NCBI RefSeq assembly: GCF_003288905.1 | Contig: NZ_NHYL01000013.1 | Coordinates: 1 to 33,047 of the forward strand | Length of the DNA stretch: 33,047 nt | Source of the DNA: Helicobacter sp. 11-8110 | Lineage (GTDB): Bacteria; Campylobacterota; Campylobacteria; Campylobacterales; Helicobacteraceae | Direction: 5' to 3' | In this document: positions 1 to 7,954 of the stretch, in pieces | Numbering within the stretch: position 1 is the stretch's first letter | How the letters are laid out: each line of letters starts with the position of its first letter | The notes under the pieces: generated by a model | What the model was told of the DNA's origin: nothing | The model's database searches: none | The model's input: only the letters and a program-made list of their open reading frames with translations | Translations under genes and position numbers: made by a program

Positions 1-183
1 GTAGTAATTTACTCCTGCAAATGGTTTTACAAACCAGCTATTACTAAAATCAAATACTTTACCTACATTTGCACTCAATCCAAAGAATTTTTGATCAAAG
101 TCTGAAGTGTTGATACCAGCAATGCTTGTAACATCTTGATCAGTTTTACCTAATTGTCCATAAGCTTTTAAGTTTAATTCCCA
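1..183 (-). pseudogene. Autotransporter beta-barrel fragment
   Basis: An open minus-strand frame enters from the window edge and starts at about 183 with no start codon. It reads as alternating polar and aromatic strands, including NVGKVFDFSNSWFVKPFAG and WELNLKAYGQLGK. This is the style of the C-terminal outer-membrane barrel of type V autotransporters. In such proteins the barrel sits in the outer membrane and exports the upstream passenger domain. Here the passenger is absent, because the frame is joined at about 181-187 to a phage gpG gene. The end of the barrel lies outside the window. The family call rests on residue pattern alone over about 60 residues. Another Campylobacterales outer-membrane barrel protein is possible. 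Confidence 0.55.
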
Positions 184-482
184 ATAGATGCATATTCTTT
201 GTTGGTTCCAATGGTTACGCTTTGATTTCCTAGTTTATAAGTTAGGCTTGTGCGTAAAAGCCCACTTTGAGTAAGGATTTTATTCCCTCTTTTTTGAATA
301 AGAGTTGCAGGGGCATTAGCTTTCCATCTCTCTCCAAAAGGGCTACTTTGTTTTTCAAAGGATTCTTCACTTTTGTTTTTAGTTAGGATTCCGATTTCAT
401 TTAGGATTTCTTTTTTGTTATTAAAGTCTTTTGCAAGGTTAGAAAGGCGTTTTTGGAATTCTTTTAGGGAAATGGTTTGCAT
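174..482 (-). pseudogene. Mu-like phage virion morphogenesis protein (gpG), 3'-truncated
   Basis: The start chosen is ATG at 482, preceded by AAGGA at good spacing; an upstream in-frame ATG at 572 lies inside the intergenic RNA-like region and has no ribosome site. The roughly 100-residue product has an amphipathic N-terminal helix (SLKEFQKRLSNLAKDF) followed by FGERWKANAPATLIQKRG, the GILR-like QSGLLRTSLTY and VTIGTNKEYASI. This is the order seen in the phage virion morphogenesis family (Mu gpG, tail/head completion). Family members normally continue after YA(S/A)I with HQFGG and 40 or more further residues. Here the sequence switches to the autotransporter fragment and stops three codons later, so the gene is broken. 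It sits directly after gpF, as in Mu. Confidence 0.7.
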
Positions 483-640
483 TGTTAAATCCTTTGTGAT
501 ATAATGGTTCATCAAAGAGGCTTCACACCATGGCGGTATTGGATAGCCCGCACCTTGTGTCCCCAAGCACAAGCTAAGTAAGAAATAACGGCGTAAGGTT
601 GGTTCTTGCCACCTCTTTTTTTAGAAGTGTTGGGGCTTCT
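483..640 (-). ncRNA. Candidate structured RNA between gpF and gpG
   Basis: This 158-nt non-coding gap lies in an otherwise packed phage operon. Read on the minus strand it holds three hairpins. Hairpin 1 (640-623) has stem AGAAG/CTTCT and loop CCCCAACA, and starts at the last base of the gpF stop codon. Hairpin 2 (573-554) has stem CTTGTG/CACAAG and loop CTTGGGGA. Hairpin 3 (551-533) has stem GCGG/CCGC. Six bases of loop 1 (CCCCAA) are perfectly complementary to six of loop 2 (TTGGGG), so a kissing-loop fold is possible. It is more GC-rich than its surroundings. It may be a leader that controls gpG translation. No known RNA class is recognised, and covariation cannot be tested here. Confidence 0.35.
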
Positions 641-1773
641 TAAAGTTTTCCACTGCTTTTTACAAGACTTAATAAAAAAATCTCTTTTTTATCTTGGGTT
701 GTTTTTAAAGTGGCTCTATAATAATCCCCAAAATAACTAAAATAGACAATATGATGTGTTTTGCTAGGCTTAATTTTATACACATTAGAATCCTTTAGCA
801 AAAAAGGCAAGAGTGAATAATCAAACTCTCCTACATTATCATGGTGCGTGTGTGTCCTTAGCGTATAGCCACTTAAATAGACTTCTTTTGCTTTGCTTCC
901 TAGTGCCTTTTGTAAGCTTTCTGTGCTTTTGGCAATGCTTAGAAATTCTTTGTCATACTCTTCACTCTTTATTGCTTTTTGCCTTAAATTTTTAATAGCA
1001 AGATAGTTTTTCTCTACTTGCTTAATTTCCTCTTTTAAATTGTTTAGAGATTGAAGTAATGCAGGGTTATTAGCATATCTCTTAGCCTTATATTCAATAA
1101 TTTGCCTAATTCCCTCATCACCCTTTAGATTCCTTGTGTCATAATTCCAATCCTTATGAGCTTTAAACTCTGGTGCTTTTGGAGAGACTTTGAGCCCTTT
1201 TGTTTTAAGTTCTGCTTGGCTTAGGGATTGCACATAACACCGACAACCCCAATCATTAGGTGGATAGTTGCTACTCCAAAAGCCATCTTCTCTAGGCAAG
1301 ATAGTGCCATGTAATTTAGCGTGTGATTCTCTAGTTAATCCATCCATAATAGCCACATAGCGTAAATACACTTTCCCTTTTCTTGCATACTGCTCTTTAG
1401 CTCTACCTTGAGCATTTGCACTTCGCATATTAGTGTTGTAGATATTTTTTAATCGTCTGTTATTAACATTGATAATTTTGATTTCCCCAGTTGTTTTATC
1501 TATTACCTCTGTTTTGCCTAGCCAACCCTTTTTGGCTAAATTTGGCTTAATTTCTTTTTTCCAAGATTCAAAGCTCATTCCTTCTTTTTGTGCTTTAAGC
1601 AGTGAATCTTGCATATCTTTTAGCAAATCAAGTTGCATTATTTTAGCAATGCTAAAAGCCCTCAAGTGTGCTTCGTGCATTAATTCATCATAATTAAAAG
1701 TGGTGGTAGGAATTTTTTGTTTTAAAAACTCCATATTTACCTTTGGTTCTTCTTTGAAATCAAACTCAAGCAT
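640..1773 (-). CDS. Mu gpF-like head morphogenesis protein with C-terminal PBECR-like nuclease domain
   Basis: The start chosen is ATG at 1773 (protein begins MLEFDFKEEP). It overlaps the stop of the preceding portal gene, a usual translational coupling in phages; an earlier in-frame ATG at 1797 lies inside that gene. The product is about 377 residues. The middle third carries the MuF hallmark: ANAQGRAKEQYARKGKVYL, then VAIMDGLTRESHAKLHG and PPNDWGCRCYVQSLS with its paired cysteines. MuF proteins are minor capsid components at the portal. The last 95 or so residues (from about KEVYLSGYTLRTHTHHDNVG to the end) form a separate small domain with His-rich and Tyr-rich strands. It resembles the phage barnase/EndoU/ColicinE5/RelE-like (PBECR) domains often fused to MuF. 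Such domains are thought to act as injected nucleases or toxins. The MuF call is firm; the exact PBECR class is inferred. Confidence 0.8.
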   Translation of the reverse strand: MLEFDFKEEPKVNMEFLKQKIPTTTFNYDELMHEAHLRAFSIAKIMQLDLLKDMQDSLLKAQKEGMSFESWKKEIKPNLAKKGWLGKTEVIDKTTGEIKIINVNNRRLKNIYNTNMRSANAQGRAKEQYARKGKVYLRYVAIMDGLTRESHAKLHGTILPREDGFWSSNYPPNDWGCRCYVQSLSQAELKTKGLKVSPKAPEFKAHKDWNYDTRNLKGDEGIRQIIEYKAKRYANNPALLQSLNNLKEEIKQVEKNYLAIKNLRQKAIKSEEYDKEFLSIAKSTESLQKALGSKAKEVYLSGYTLRTHTHHDNVGEFDYSLLPFLLKDSNVYKIKPSKTHHIVYFSYFGDYYRATLKTTQDKKEIFLLSLVKSSGKL

Positions 1774-2101
1774 TGAGTGCCCCATAGATTTTTGCATTGG
1801 CTATGGCTTTAGCAAATTCACTTTCTAAAAATTCTAATTGTTCCCCATTAGTTGCATTTTGGATTTTTTCCATAGCTTCTTCAAAGTTTTTTGCACCTTT
1901 GATGATTTTTAGAATATCAAAATCTTGAAAAGAAACCCCCTCAATAAATTGCTCGATATTGTCTTTAAAAGCAGGATTATCTTTTATGCCTTCTTTTAAA
2001 GGCTTTTTAAAAGGGATTAAATAAGGATTTAAAGCAGAATTTGGAAAAGGGGTGGATTCTTTTTTTTCTACCTCGATATTATAATTTACTTGACTAGCAA
2101 A
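1766..2101 (-). pseudogene. C-terminal fragment of Mu gp29-like portal protein (DUF935)
   Basis: This open minus-strand frame has no start codon; an in-frame TGA lies at 2104-2102, immediately before the frame. It ends at TGA 1768-1766, overlapping the gpF start. Its roughly 111 residues include PYLIPFKKPLKEGIKDNPAF, then FEEAMEKIQNATNGEQLEFL and FAKAIANAKIYGALNA. The ending (a helix with repeated Ala and a short tail just before gpF) and its position directly upstream of gpF match the C-terminus of the Mu gp29/DUF935 portal family. The first several hundred residues of the portal are missing. The break falls where the sequence turns into very AT-rich non-coding DNA at about 2101. The family call relies mainly on gene order. 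Confidence 0.6.
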
Positions 2102-2132
2102 TCAATATAAAACTAAAAAATTTAATTCACTA

Positions 2133-2138
2133 ATTATA
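2133..2138 (-). promoter_or_regulatory. -10 box pointing into the phage fragment
   Basis: On the minus strand the sequence TTTGGTTATAATTAG contains a perfect TATAAT in an AT-rich setting with no clear -35, the usual housekeeping pattern in Helicobacter and Campylobacter. Transcription would begin near 2126 and run into the truncated portal gene. Its original gene has lost its 5' end or been replaced. The surrounding 2102-2253 holds no coding sequence. Confidence 0.45.
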
Positions 2139-2253
2139 ACCAAATTAATTTTTATTGAGTAATAAACAAATTAAAACATAGCTTAATAATCCTAGCCTTA
2201 ATGTTTTAATTAAATTGTTTTTTAATCGCTAAAAGTAAGGGAGCGGGGAAGTC

Positions 2254-3474
2254 TTATAAAAGCAAGACTTCAATTGATTTGCCTTTTGTGGTTTGGTTTT
2301 CTAGGATTGCTAAGCCAACCCTTGAATTATCTAAAGGACAAAAATTATTTAAAATAGCACTTTGAAAGTCTTTTTTGCCAAGAAAATCAACGCTAAAAAT
2401 CCCTGCTTGATTCCTTATATTGCACACCCTAAATTCTAATCTTGAATCATTTTTTTGCAAATCTTCATCTAAAGTTATTTGAATGGATTCTTGGTAAGGC
2501 TTGCTGCCACAAAGTTTTGCTAGAATGATTTTTGCAAAAAGTTCAAAAGTTACTAGGGTGGAGTTTGGAAAACCCGGTAATCCAAAAAACTGCTTCCCCC
2601 CAAAATGCGCATAAAGAACATGCTGACCTGGTTTAATACGCACTCCTCTAAAAACTACTTGTTCTTTTTGTTGCTGTGAAATTTGCCTAATAAAATCATA
2701 ATCCCCAACACTTGCACCCCCTGTAGAGAGAATTAAATCGCATTCTCTTAGCGCGGTTTGGAGGCAAGATTGGATTTGCTCTTTGTCGTCTTTTAAAATC
2801 GGGTATAGCTTTGGGATTCCGCCATTTTCTAGAATCTTTGCATAAAGTAAATGTCCATTTGCATTGTAAATGGAATTTGGAGAATCCTTGTTTTCTCCAA
2901 GCTCTAAAATTTCATTTCCATTGACTAAAATCCCCACTTTTGGTCTTTCATAGACTTCGACAAAGACTTGATTGAGACTTGCTAAAAGTCCGATATGATG
3001 AGAATTTATTTTCGTTCCTTTAGAGAGAAGTTTTTCGCCTTTTTTGTAGTTATCACCTTTTTTGCGGATAAATTCTCCTATTTTTGGAATCTGCTTGATA
3101 ATGATGTGATTACCCTTGATTTCTGCCCATTCTATTGGCACGAGTATATCAGCGTTTTTGGGGATTGCTGCACCTGTGAAAGTTTTTATCGCGCAAGGTT
3201 TGTTGGTAGGAAGTTCTAAGATTTCTTTGTTTCCTGCTGGATTTTCTTGTAAGATTTCAAAGCACTCATTAATGTTTTTTAACATAGCAGAATAAATTGC
3301 ATATCCATCCATATTGGAGAGATTAAGTGCTGGCATATCATTAGGAGCAAAAATATCTTGCGAGAGGATTCTGTTTAGTGATTCGTGTAAAAAAACTCTC
3401 TCTATACTTTTAGGGTAGATATTTTGCGAATTTAGGATTTCTTTAGCTTGTAAGTATGAAATTTTTTCTTGCAT
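2254..3474 (-). CDS. moeA: Molybdopterin molybdenumtransferase MoeA
   Basis: This cytosolic enzyme inserts molybdate into adenylylated molybdopterin in the last step of Mo-cofactor synthesis. The 406-residue length fits the family. Visible landmarks are the N-terminal linker/domain II region (LNLSNMDGYAI, FTGAAIPKNADILVPIEWAE), then the MoCF-binding domain with LILSTGGASVGDYDFI near residue 250 and GLPGFPNSTLVTFELF near 300, and a small C-terminal domain IV (SRLEFRVCNIRN). AAGG stands 7 nt before the ATG. It follows ribA with a 9-nt gap, so the two form a minus-strand operon of pterin/flavin cofactor genes. It was probably used for formate dehydrogenase, nitrate or TMAO/DMSO-type reductases elsewhere in the genome. 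A 7-bp hairpin (2249-2270) overlaps the stop but lacks a U-tract. Confidence 0.95.
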   Translation of the reverse strand: MQEKISYLQAKEILNSQNIYPKSIERVFLHESLNRILSQDIFAPNDMPALNLSNMDGYAIYSAMLKNINECFEILQENPAGNKEILELPTNKPCAIKTFTGAAIPKNADILVPIEWAEIKGNHIIIKQIPKIGEFIRKKGDNYKKGEKLLSKGTKINSHHIGLLASLNQVFVEVYERPKVGILVNGNEILELGENKDSPNSIYNANGHLLYAKILENGGIPKLYPILKDDKEQIQSCLQTALRECDLILSTGGASVGDYDFIRQISQQQKEQVVFRGVRIKPGQHVLYAHFGGKQFFGLPGFPNSTLVTFELFAKIILAKLCGSKPYQESIQITLDEDLQKNDSRLEFRVCNIRNQAGIFSVDFLGKKDFQSAILNNFCPLDNSRVGLAILENQTTKGKSIEVLLL

Positions 3475-3483
3475 AGTTTGCCT

Positions 3484-4071
3484 TTAGAGAAGATGACCCA
3501 TTTTTTCTTTTTTGACTTCAAGATAATGTGCATTGTGTTTATTGCAAGGAATAATAATAGGTGCGCGCTCTACTTCTATAAAGCTTGAGAAATAATTAAT
3601 TTTTGTAGGATTGTTTGTAAGAAGGCGGATTTTTGTAAGATTGTAATATTCTAAAATGGTTTTTACAATGGAATAATCTCTCTCATCGCCTTTGAAACCT
3701 AATTTTAAATTAGCTTCTAGAGTATCTAGTCCTTCATCTTGTAGCGCATAGGCATTAACCTTGTTAAAAAGTCCTATTCCACGACCTTCTTGGCGCAGAT
3801 AGATTACCATTCCTTGTTCTTTGGCGATGAGTTTTAGCGCTTCTTGCAATTCTCCACCACAATCGCATTTTAAGCTTCCTAGCGCATCTCCAGTTAAGCA
3901 TTCTGAATGCACTCTAACTAGGGGATTTTGTGGAATCTCTTTGGTTTTGATAACAAGGTGTTCAAGTAAATAAGTTTCATCGGATATTATTTTGGTTTCT
4001 CTAAAAGATCGTATCTTAAAATTTCCAAATTGTGTTGGAAGATTAGCTTCATTTGAAATTTGAATATTCAT
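3484..4071 (-). CDS. ribA: GTP cyclohydrolase II
   Basis: It converts GTP to 2,5-diamino-6-ribosylamino-4(3H)-pyrimidinone 5'-phosphate with loss of formate and pyrophosphate, the first step of riboflavin synthesis. The 195-residue protein is the stand-alone RibA length, with no RibB domain. Zinc ligands fit Cys58, Cys69 and Cys71 ([20 protein letters not shown]). [14 protein letters not shown] near residues 91-104 is the GTP-binding/catalytic stretch, and LLTNNPTKI lies near the C-terminus. GAGG lies about 9 nt before the ATG. It is first gene of the ribA-moeA operon and divergent from hypB across about 135 bp. No FMN riboswitch-like leader is seen upstream. Confidence 0.96.
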   Translation of the reverse strand: MNIQISNEANLPTQFGNFKIRSFRETKIISDETYLLEHLVIKTKEIPQNPLVRVHSECLTGDALGSLKCDCGGELQEALKLIAKEQGMVIYLRQEGRGIGLFNKVNAYALQDEGLDTLEANLKLGFKGDERDYSIVKTILEYYNLTKIRLLTNNPTKINYFSSFIEVERAPIIIPCNKHNAHYLEVKKEKMGHLL

Positions 4072-4165
4072 TAATTTTGCCTCAATAAATAAAATGATAA
4101 TTGCTTTTAAAAAAATGGTAATTTAGCTAATTTGTGATAAAAAAGCAAGAAGTTATTTTATTTTT

Positions 4166-4173
4166 GATAAAAT
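4166..4173 (+). promoter_or_regulatory. Probable -10 of hypB-hypC
   Basis: TTTTTGATAAAATCG fits an extended Helicobacter-type -10 (GATAAAAT) in an AT-rich tract. Transcription would start about 4180. The ribosome site CTAAGG follows at 4195-4200, just before the hypB ATG at 4207. Confidence 0.45.
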
Positions 4174-4206
4174 CGTTGGCGAAATTTTTAGAATCTAAGG
4201 TGTTTT

Positions 4207-4896
4207 ATGGATAATCTTAGTAAAAAAAGTATTGAAGTGGGTATGCGGATTCTCTCAAAAAATGATGAAGAAGCAATTAAGCTAAGACAAACTTATCAAA
4301 ACAATGATTTATTTGTAGTGAATTTTATGAGCTCTCCTGGAAGTGGTAAAACAACCTTGCTAGAAAACATTGCTAAGAATCAATTGCTGGATTTTAGTGT
4401 GATAGAAGGAGATTTGCAAACTAATCGCGATGCAGAGAGATTAGCAAAATATGGAGTAAATGCTTATCAGATTACAACAGGTGAGGCTTGTCATTTGGAA
4501 GCATTAATGGTTAAAGATGCTTTGGAGAAATTGCAAGAACAAGGAGATTTTAAAAAATTTTTGTTTATAGAGAATGTGGGTAATTTGGTGTGTCCTGCAA
4601 GTTATGATTTGGGAGCAAATATGAATATTGTTTTGCTTTCTACTTCAGAGGGTGATGACAAGGTCTTGAAATATCCTACAATCTTTTTGTGTGCAGATGC
4701 AGTGGTGATTTCTAAGAGTGATTTAATAGAGGTTTTTGAATTTCAAATTTCACGAGTTAAAGAGGATTTAGAAAAGCTTAAAAAAGAGATTCCTTTGTTT
4801 TTAATCTCAAAAAATAACTCTGATTCTATAAGAGAATTTTGTGAATTTTTAAAATCAAGTAAGGAGAAAAACTATGTGTCTAGCCATACCTTCTAA
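4207..4896 (+). CDS. hypB: Hydrogenase/urease nickel-insertion GTPase HypB
   Basis: HypB is a cytosolic SIMIBI-class GTPase that, with HypA, delivers nickel to [NiFe]-hydrogenase; in Helicobacter the same proteins also serve urease maturation. The 229-residue protein has the P-loop SSPGSGKTTLLE (about 42-53), the switch-like IEGDLQTNRDAERL, the metal-binding Cys95-His96 in TTGEACHLEA, and IENVGNLVCPASYDLG with another cysteine at 129. It then has the guanine-specificity SKSDL. The N-terminus lacks the His-rich nickel-storage stretch found in some HypB proteins, as in H. pylori. Its 3' end overlaps hypC by 23 nt in another frame, which implies translational coupling. hypD does not follow. Confidence 0.96.
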   Translation: MDNLSKKSIEVGMRILSKNDEEAIKLRQTYQNNDLFVVNFMSSPGSGKTTLLENIAKNQLLDFSVIEGDLQTNRDAERLAKYGVNAYQITTGEACHLEALMVKDALEKLQEQGDFKKFLFIENVGNLVCPASYDLGANMNIVLLSTSEGDDKVLKYPTIFLCADAVVISKSDLIEVFEFQISRVKEDLEKLKKEIPLFLISKNNSDSIREFCEFLKSSKEKNYVSSHTF

Positions 4897-5146
4897 AGTG
4901 ATTGCTATTAATTTAGATACTAACACTGCTACATTAGACACACTTGGGGTAACTCGTGAAGCGAGTTTGGATTTGATGAATGAAGAAGTGAATGTTGGGG
5001 ATTATGTGCTTTTGCATATTGGCTATGTGATGGGAAAAATTGATGAAGAACAAGCCAAGCTCTCGTTAGAGACTTATGAAGAAATTATTAAGTCTATTGA
5101 GGAAGAAGAGAAAGAATTGCAAAACGCAAATGCCAGGAGAGATTAA
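4874..5146 (+). CDS. hypC: Hydrogenase assembly chaperone HypC
   Basis: HypC/HupF is a small chaperone that carries the Fe(CN)2CO precursor with HypD and binds the hydrogenase large subunit. The essential N-terminal Cys2 is present (MCLAIPSKVI), and the beta-barrel pattern VGDYVLLHIGYVMGKIDEEQA follows. The 90-residue length is normal, with a Glu-rich C-terminal tail. The start ATG lies inside the end of hypB with AAGGAG (4861-4866) just before it, within the hypB coding region. Transcription probably ends at the hairpin at 5156-5179. Confidence 0.95.
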   Translation: MCLAIPSKVIAINLDTNTATLDTLGVTREASLDLMNEEVNVGDYVLLHIGYVMGKIDEEQAKLSLETYEEIIKSIEEEEKELQNANARRD

Positions 5147-5155
5147 TGTAAGGTT

Positions 5156-5179
5156 ATTTAAGGGAATAATCCCTTAAAT
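5156..5179. terminator. Bidirectional terminator between hypC and fumC
   Basis: A perfect 9-bp inverted repeat, ATTTAAGGG/CCCTTAAAT, with a 6-nt AATAAT loop lies between two converging genes and touches the fumC stop at 5180. A/T-rich arms on both sides could supply the U-tract in either direction. Confidence 0.6.
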
Positions 5180-6571
5180 TTAAGCTTTAGGTCCAATCAT
5201 TTTGCTAGGATCAACATATTGATTAAAATCTTCTTCGCTAACTAATCCTAATTCCCTAGCACTTTCTTTGAGTGAGATTCCTTTTTTGTGTGCGTTTTTG
5301 GCTACTTTAGCAGCATTTTCATATCCGATGTGTGGATTTAAGGCAGTTACTAACATTAATGAATTGTGTAAATTATAATCAATTTTTTCTTTATTAGCAG
5401 CGATTCCAATGGCACAATGGAGATTAAAAGAAAGGATTGAATCAGCAAGTAAATCAAGACTTTGAAGGAAATTATAGATAATAACAGGCTTAAAGACATT
5501 GAGTTCAAAATTACCTTGACTTGCTGCAAAACCAATGGCTGTATCATTGCCCATAACTTGTACAGCTACCATTGTAATGGCTTCACATTGAGTGGGATTG
5601 ACTTTGCCAGGCATTATAGAGCTTCCAGGTTCATTTTCTGGGATATTGATTTCTCCAAGACCACATCTAGGACCACTTGAAAGCCAGCGAATGTCGTTTG
5701 CAATTTTCATTAAATTAGCAGCTAGACCTTTCATTGCGCCATGAGTGAAGTTAATTGCATCGTGGCTTGTTAGGGCGTGAAATTTGTTGGGACTAGAGAT
5801 GAATTTTGTGCTCAATAATTGACTTAATTCTTCGCTTACCATTTCGCTTAATTGCGGATGTGCATTAAGTCCTGTTCCTACGGCTGTTCCACCGATAGCT
5901 AATTCTCTTAAACTGGGTAAAGAAGAAAGGATTTGAGTTTTAGAATGCTCTAGCATAGAGAGATAACCACTAAACTCTTGACCTAAAGTGAGTGGAGTTG
6001 CATCTTGTAAATGTGTTCTACCAATTTTAATAATCTCTTTAAAATCTTCCACTTTTTGTTTAAATGTGTTTATAAGTGTATCAATTGCGGGAATCAATTT
6101 TTTCTCTACTTGCGTAACAGCAACTATGCTCATTGCAGTTGGAAAAGTATCATTAGAACTTTGAGACATATTAACATGATCATTTGGGTGGATAAGTTTT
6201 TCTTTTCTGAAATCACCCCCTAAAATTTCTGTGGCACGATTTGCTATGACTTCATTAAGATTCATGTTGCTTTGTGTGCCAGAGCCAGTTTGCCAAATTG
6301 CTAGTGGGAAATTATCATCAAATTTACCCGCAATAATTTCATCACACGCTTGAGCGATGGCATTTTTTTTGTCTTCTGGCATTTTTTTTAGTTTGCAATT
6401 GACAATTGCAAGGGATTTTTTAAGGTGAGCAAAAGCATAAATAAGCTCTTTTGGCATTTTTTCAATCCCAATTTTAAAGTTTTCAAAACTTCGTTGTGTT
6501 TGTGCGCCCCAATATTTATCATTAGGAACTTTAACTTCGCCCATTGTGTCATGTTCGCTTCTATAATCCAT
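5180..6571 (-). CDS. fumC: Class II fumarate hydratase
   Basis: It interconverts fumarate and malate in the TCA cycle and is oxygen-stable, with no iron-sulfur cluster. The ATG at 6571 is chosen over the TTG at 6583 because GGAG stands 6 nt before it and the resulting 463 residues (start [13 protein letters not shown]) equal the usual length. Landmarks are [14 protein letters not shown] near 100, [48 protein letters not shown], and the superfamily signature [16 protein letters not shown] near 315 with its mobile-loop catalytic serine. It converges with hypC and is divergent from the chemoreceptor gene. It is not part of an operon with other TCA genes here. Confidence 0.97.
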   Translation of the reverse strand: MDYRSEHDTMGEVKVPNDKYWGAQTQRSFENFKIGIEKMPKELIYAFAHLKKSLAIVNCKLKKMPEDKKNAIAQACDEIIAGKFDDNFPLAIWQTGSGTQSNMNLNEVIANRATEILGGDFRKEKLIHPNDHVNMSQSSNDTFPTAMSIVAVTQVEKKLIPAIDTLINTFKQKVEDFKEIIKIGRTHLQDATPLTLGQEFSGYLSMLEHSKTQILSSLPSLRELAIGGTAVGTGLNAHPQLSEMVSEELSQLLSTKFISSPNKFHALTSHDAINFTHGAMKGLAANLMKIANDIRWLSSGPRCGLGEINIPENEPGSSIMPGKVNPTQCEAITMVAVQVMGNDTAIGFAASQGNFELNVFKPVIIYNFLQSLDLLADSILSFNLHCAIGIAANKEKIDYNLHNSLMLVTALNPHIGYENAAKVAKNAHKKGISLKESARELGLVSEEDFNQYVDPSKMIGPKA

Positions 6572-6815
6572 ATTAAACTCCAAAAATTAAAATAATGCTA
6601 ATATTAAATCCAAAAAAACTATAAAATTTGCTTAGAATTTTTGTTAAAAATTATTTAACCTAAATTTAAGTTTGATTCTTAAGTGTGAATTAAAACTATT
6701 TTAATTAAATATTAGTTAGAATCCACAAGTCCAAGCGTATTTGGCGCATTTGGTAGTGGTATCTTTAAGATTTTTTTTAAGGGTGCAAAGTATTTTATTT
6801 TAAGGAGAAGTGTTA

Positions 6816-7910
6816 ATGTTTGATGGGAAATGTAAAGCGGAATTGCAAAAGGCATTGGAGGAAAATAAGCTTTTGAGAGCTGAAATTCAAAAGTTGAAAG
6901 AGGAAAATAGAAATTTGCAAGAGCAAATTGAAGCAAACTCCAAAAATGAAGAACATAACGATAGTGATATTGAAATTTTTAAAGATATGACTTTGAGATT
7001 GGCAAAGAGTTGTAGCACAAATCTTAAAACTTTACAAGATGATTTTGCAAAATCTGTGGATTTACTTTATAGTGCTAAAGATTTTGCGACTGAGAATATT
7101 AAACATACAACTCAAACTCAAAGTGTTATGATTGAAGGGCTTTCAAATATGACAGCCAAACTTTCTGATTTTAATAATATGATTACACAAGTGCAAAATG
7201 ACTTTACAGCTATCTCTAGTGTAATTTCCCTTATCACTGATATTTCTGATCAAACTAACCTTCTTGCCTTGAATGCAGCTATTGAAGCAGCAAGGGCAGG
7301 GGAACACGGCAGAGGATTTGCGGTGGTTGCTGATGAGGTAAGAAAATTGGCAGAACGCACACAAAAAGCAACCAAAGAAATTGAGATGAATATTCAAGTG
7401 GTGCAACAAAACTTCTCAGAAGTGCAAACTTCTACCGATGAAATTATTAAAGAAATGGAAGTTTTGGGGACACAAAATGAAACTTTAGAAAAAATTCAAA
7501 GTTCAGCAGCTCAAATTAGTCAAGGAACACAACAAATTTTAACTACAACTTTTATAGGGCTTGTTAAGCTTGATCACTTACTCTTTAAGATTAATGGTTA
7601 CAGTGCTGTCTTTACTGAAGATATGGAGGTTAAATTTGTTGGTCATCATGATTGTCGTTTGGGTAAATGGTATGATAGCGGAAATGGTAAAGAATATTAT
7701 TCTACATTGCCTAGTTATCCACTTCTTGAAGCACCACATCAAGGTGTTCATGACAATATCATTGCGGGTTATGAAGTTATGAAAAGCCATGGTGGAACCA
7801 AAAATTGCATGGAAGAAATTAGTAAATATTTCAAACAGGCAGAAATTGAAAGTAACAATGTAATCAAATACCTTGATAATCTTGCTGCAGAAAAGAGTGC
7901 AACTCTCTAA
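6816..7910 (+). CDS. Soluble TlpD-like chemoreceptor with C-terminal CZB domain
   Basis: This is a methyl-accepting chemotaxis protein without any membrane segment or periplasmic domain, so it should act in the cytosol or at chemoreceptor arrays. The start is ATG 6816 with AAGGAG 8 nt before it; a GTG 6 nt earlier is less likely. Residues 5-50 form a coiled coil ([18 protein letters not shown]). The signalling hairpin tip lies at about 140-185 ([35 protein letters not shown]). The C-terminal 100 residues are a chemoreceptor zinc-binding domain: His in KLDHLLFK (about 252), Cys in HDCRLGKWY (about 279) and two His in APHQGVH (about 307-312). Domain order matches H. pylori TlpD, a sensor of oxidative/energy stress, though at 364 residues this is shorter. 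The CheA/CheW partners are elsewhere. Confidence 0.93.
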   Translation: MFDGKCKAELQKALEENKLLRAEIQKLKEENRNLQEQIEANSKNEEHNDSDIEIFKDMTLRLAKSCSTNLKTLQDDFAKSVDLLYSAKDFATENIKHTTQTQSVMIEGLSNMTAKLSDFNNMITQVQNDFTAISSVISLITDISDQTNLLALNAAIEAARAGEHGRGFAVVADEVRKLAERTQKATKEIEMNIQVVQQNFSEVQTSTDEIIKEMEVLGTQNETLEKIQSSAAQISQGTQQILTTTFIGLVKLDHLLFKINGYSAVFTEDMEVKFVGHHDCRLGKWYDSGNGKEYYSTLPSYPLLEAPHQGVHDNIIAGYEVMKSHGGTKNCMEEISKYFKQAEIESNNVIKYLDNLAAEKSATL

Positions 7911-7922
7911 TTTGGATTAATC

Positions 7923-7953
7923 TTTAAATCTCTCGATTAAAGAGAGATTTAAA
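7923..7953. terminator. Bidirectional terminator after the chemoreceptor gene
   Basis: A perfect 12-bp inverted repeat TTTAAATCTCTC/GAGAGATTTAAA with loop GATTAAA separates two converging genes and ends two bases before the epimerase stop codon. The A/T ends of the stem provide U-tracts in both directions. Confidence 0.75.
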
Positions 7954-7954
7954 A

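Noticed and set aside
483-572. Extra 30-residue N-terminus on gpG (start ATG 572)
   Set aside because: No ribosome site; sequence looks like structured RNA rather than coding; ATG 482 has AAGGA at good spacing and starts at the family's N-terminal helix.
2249-2270. Hairpin AAGTCTT/AAGACTT at the end of moeA as terminator
   Set aside because: The stem overlaps the stop codon and is followed on the minus strand by a C-rich stretch, not a U-tract.
3990-4200. FMN riboswitch ahead of ribA
   Set aside because: The 135-bp gap is almost pure A/T and lacks the conserved AGGG and GAC blocks of the RFN element.
6712-6815. Sigma-54 or sigma-28 promoter before the chemoreceptor gene
   Set aside because: TTGGCGCATTTGGTAG only loosely resembles a sigma-54 site (no GC at the -12 position), and no sigma-28 pattern is found.
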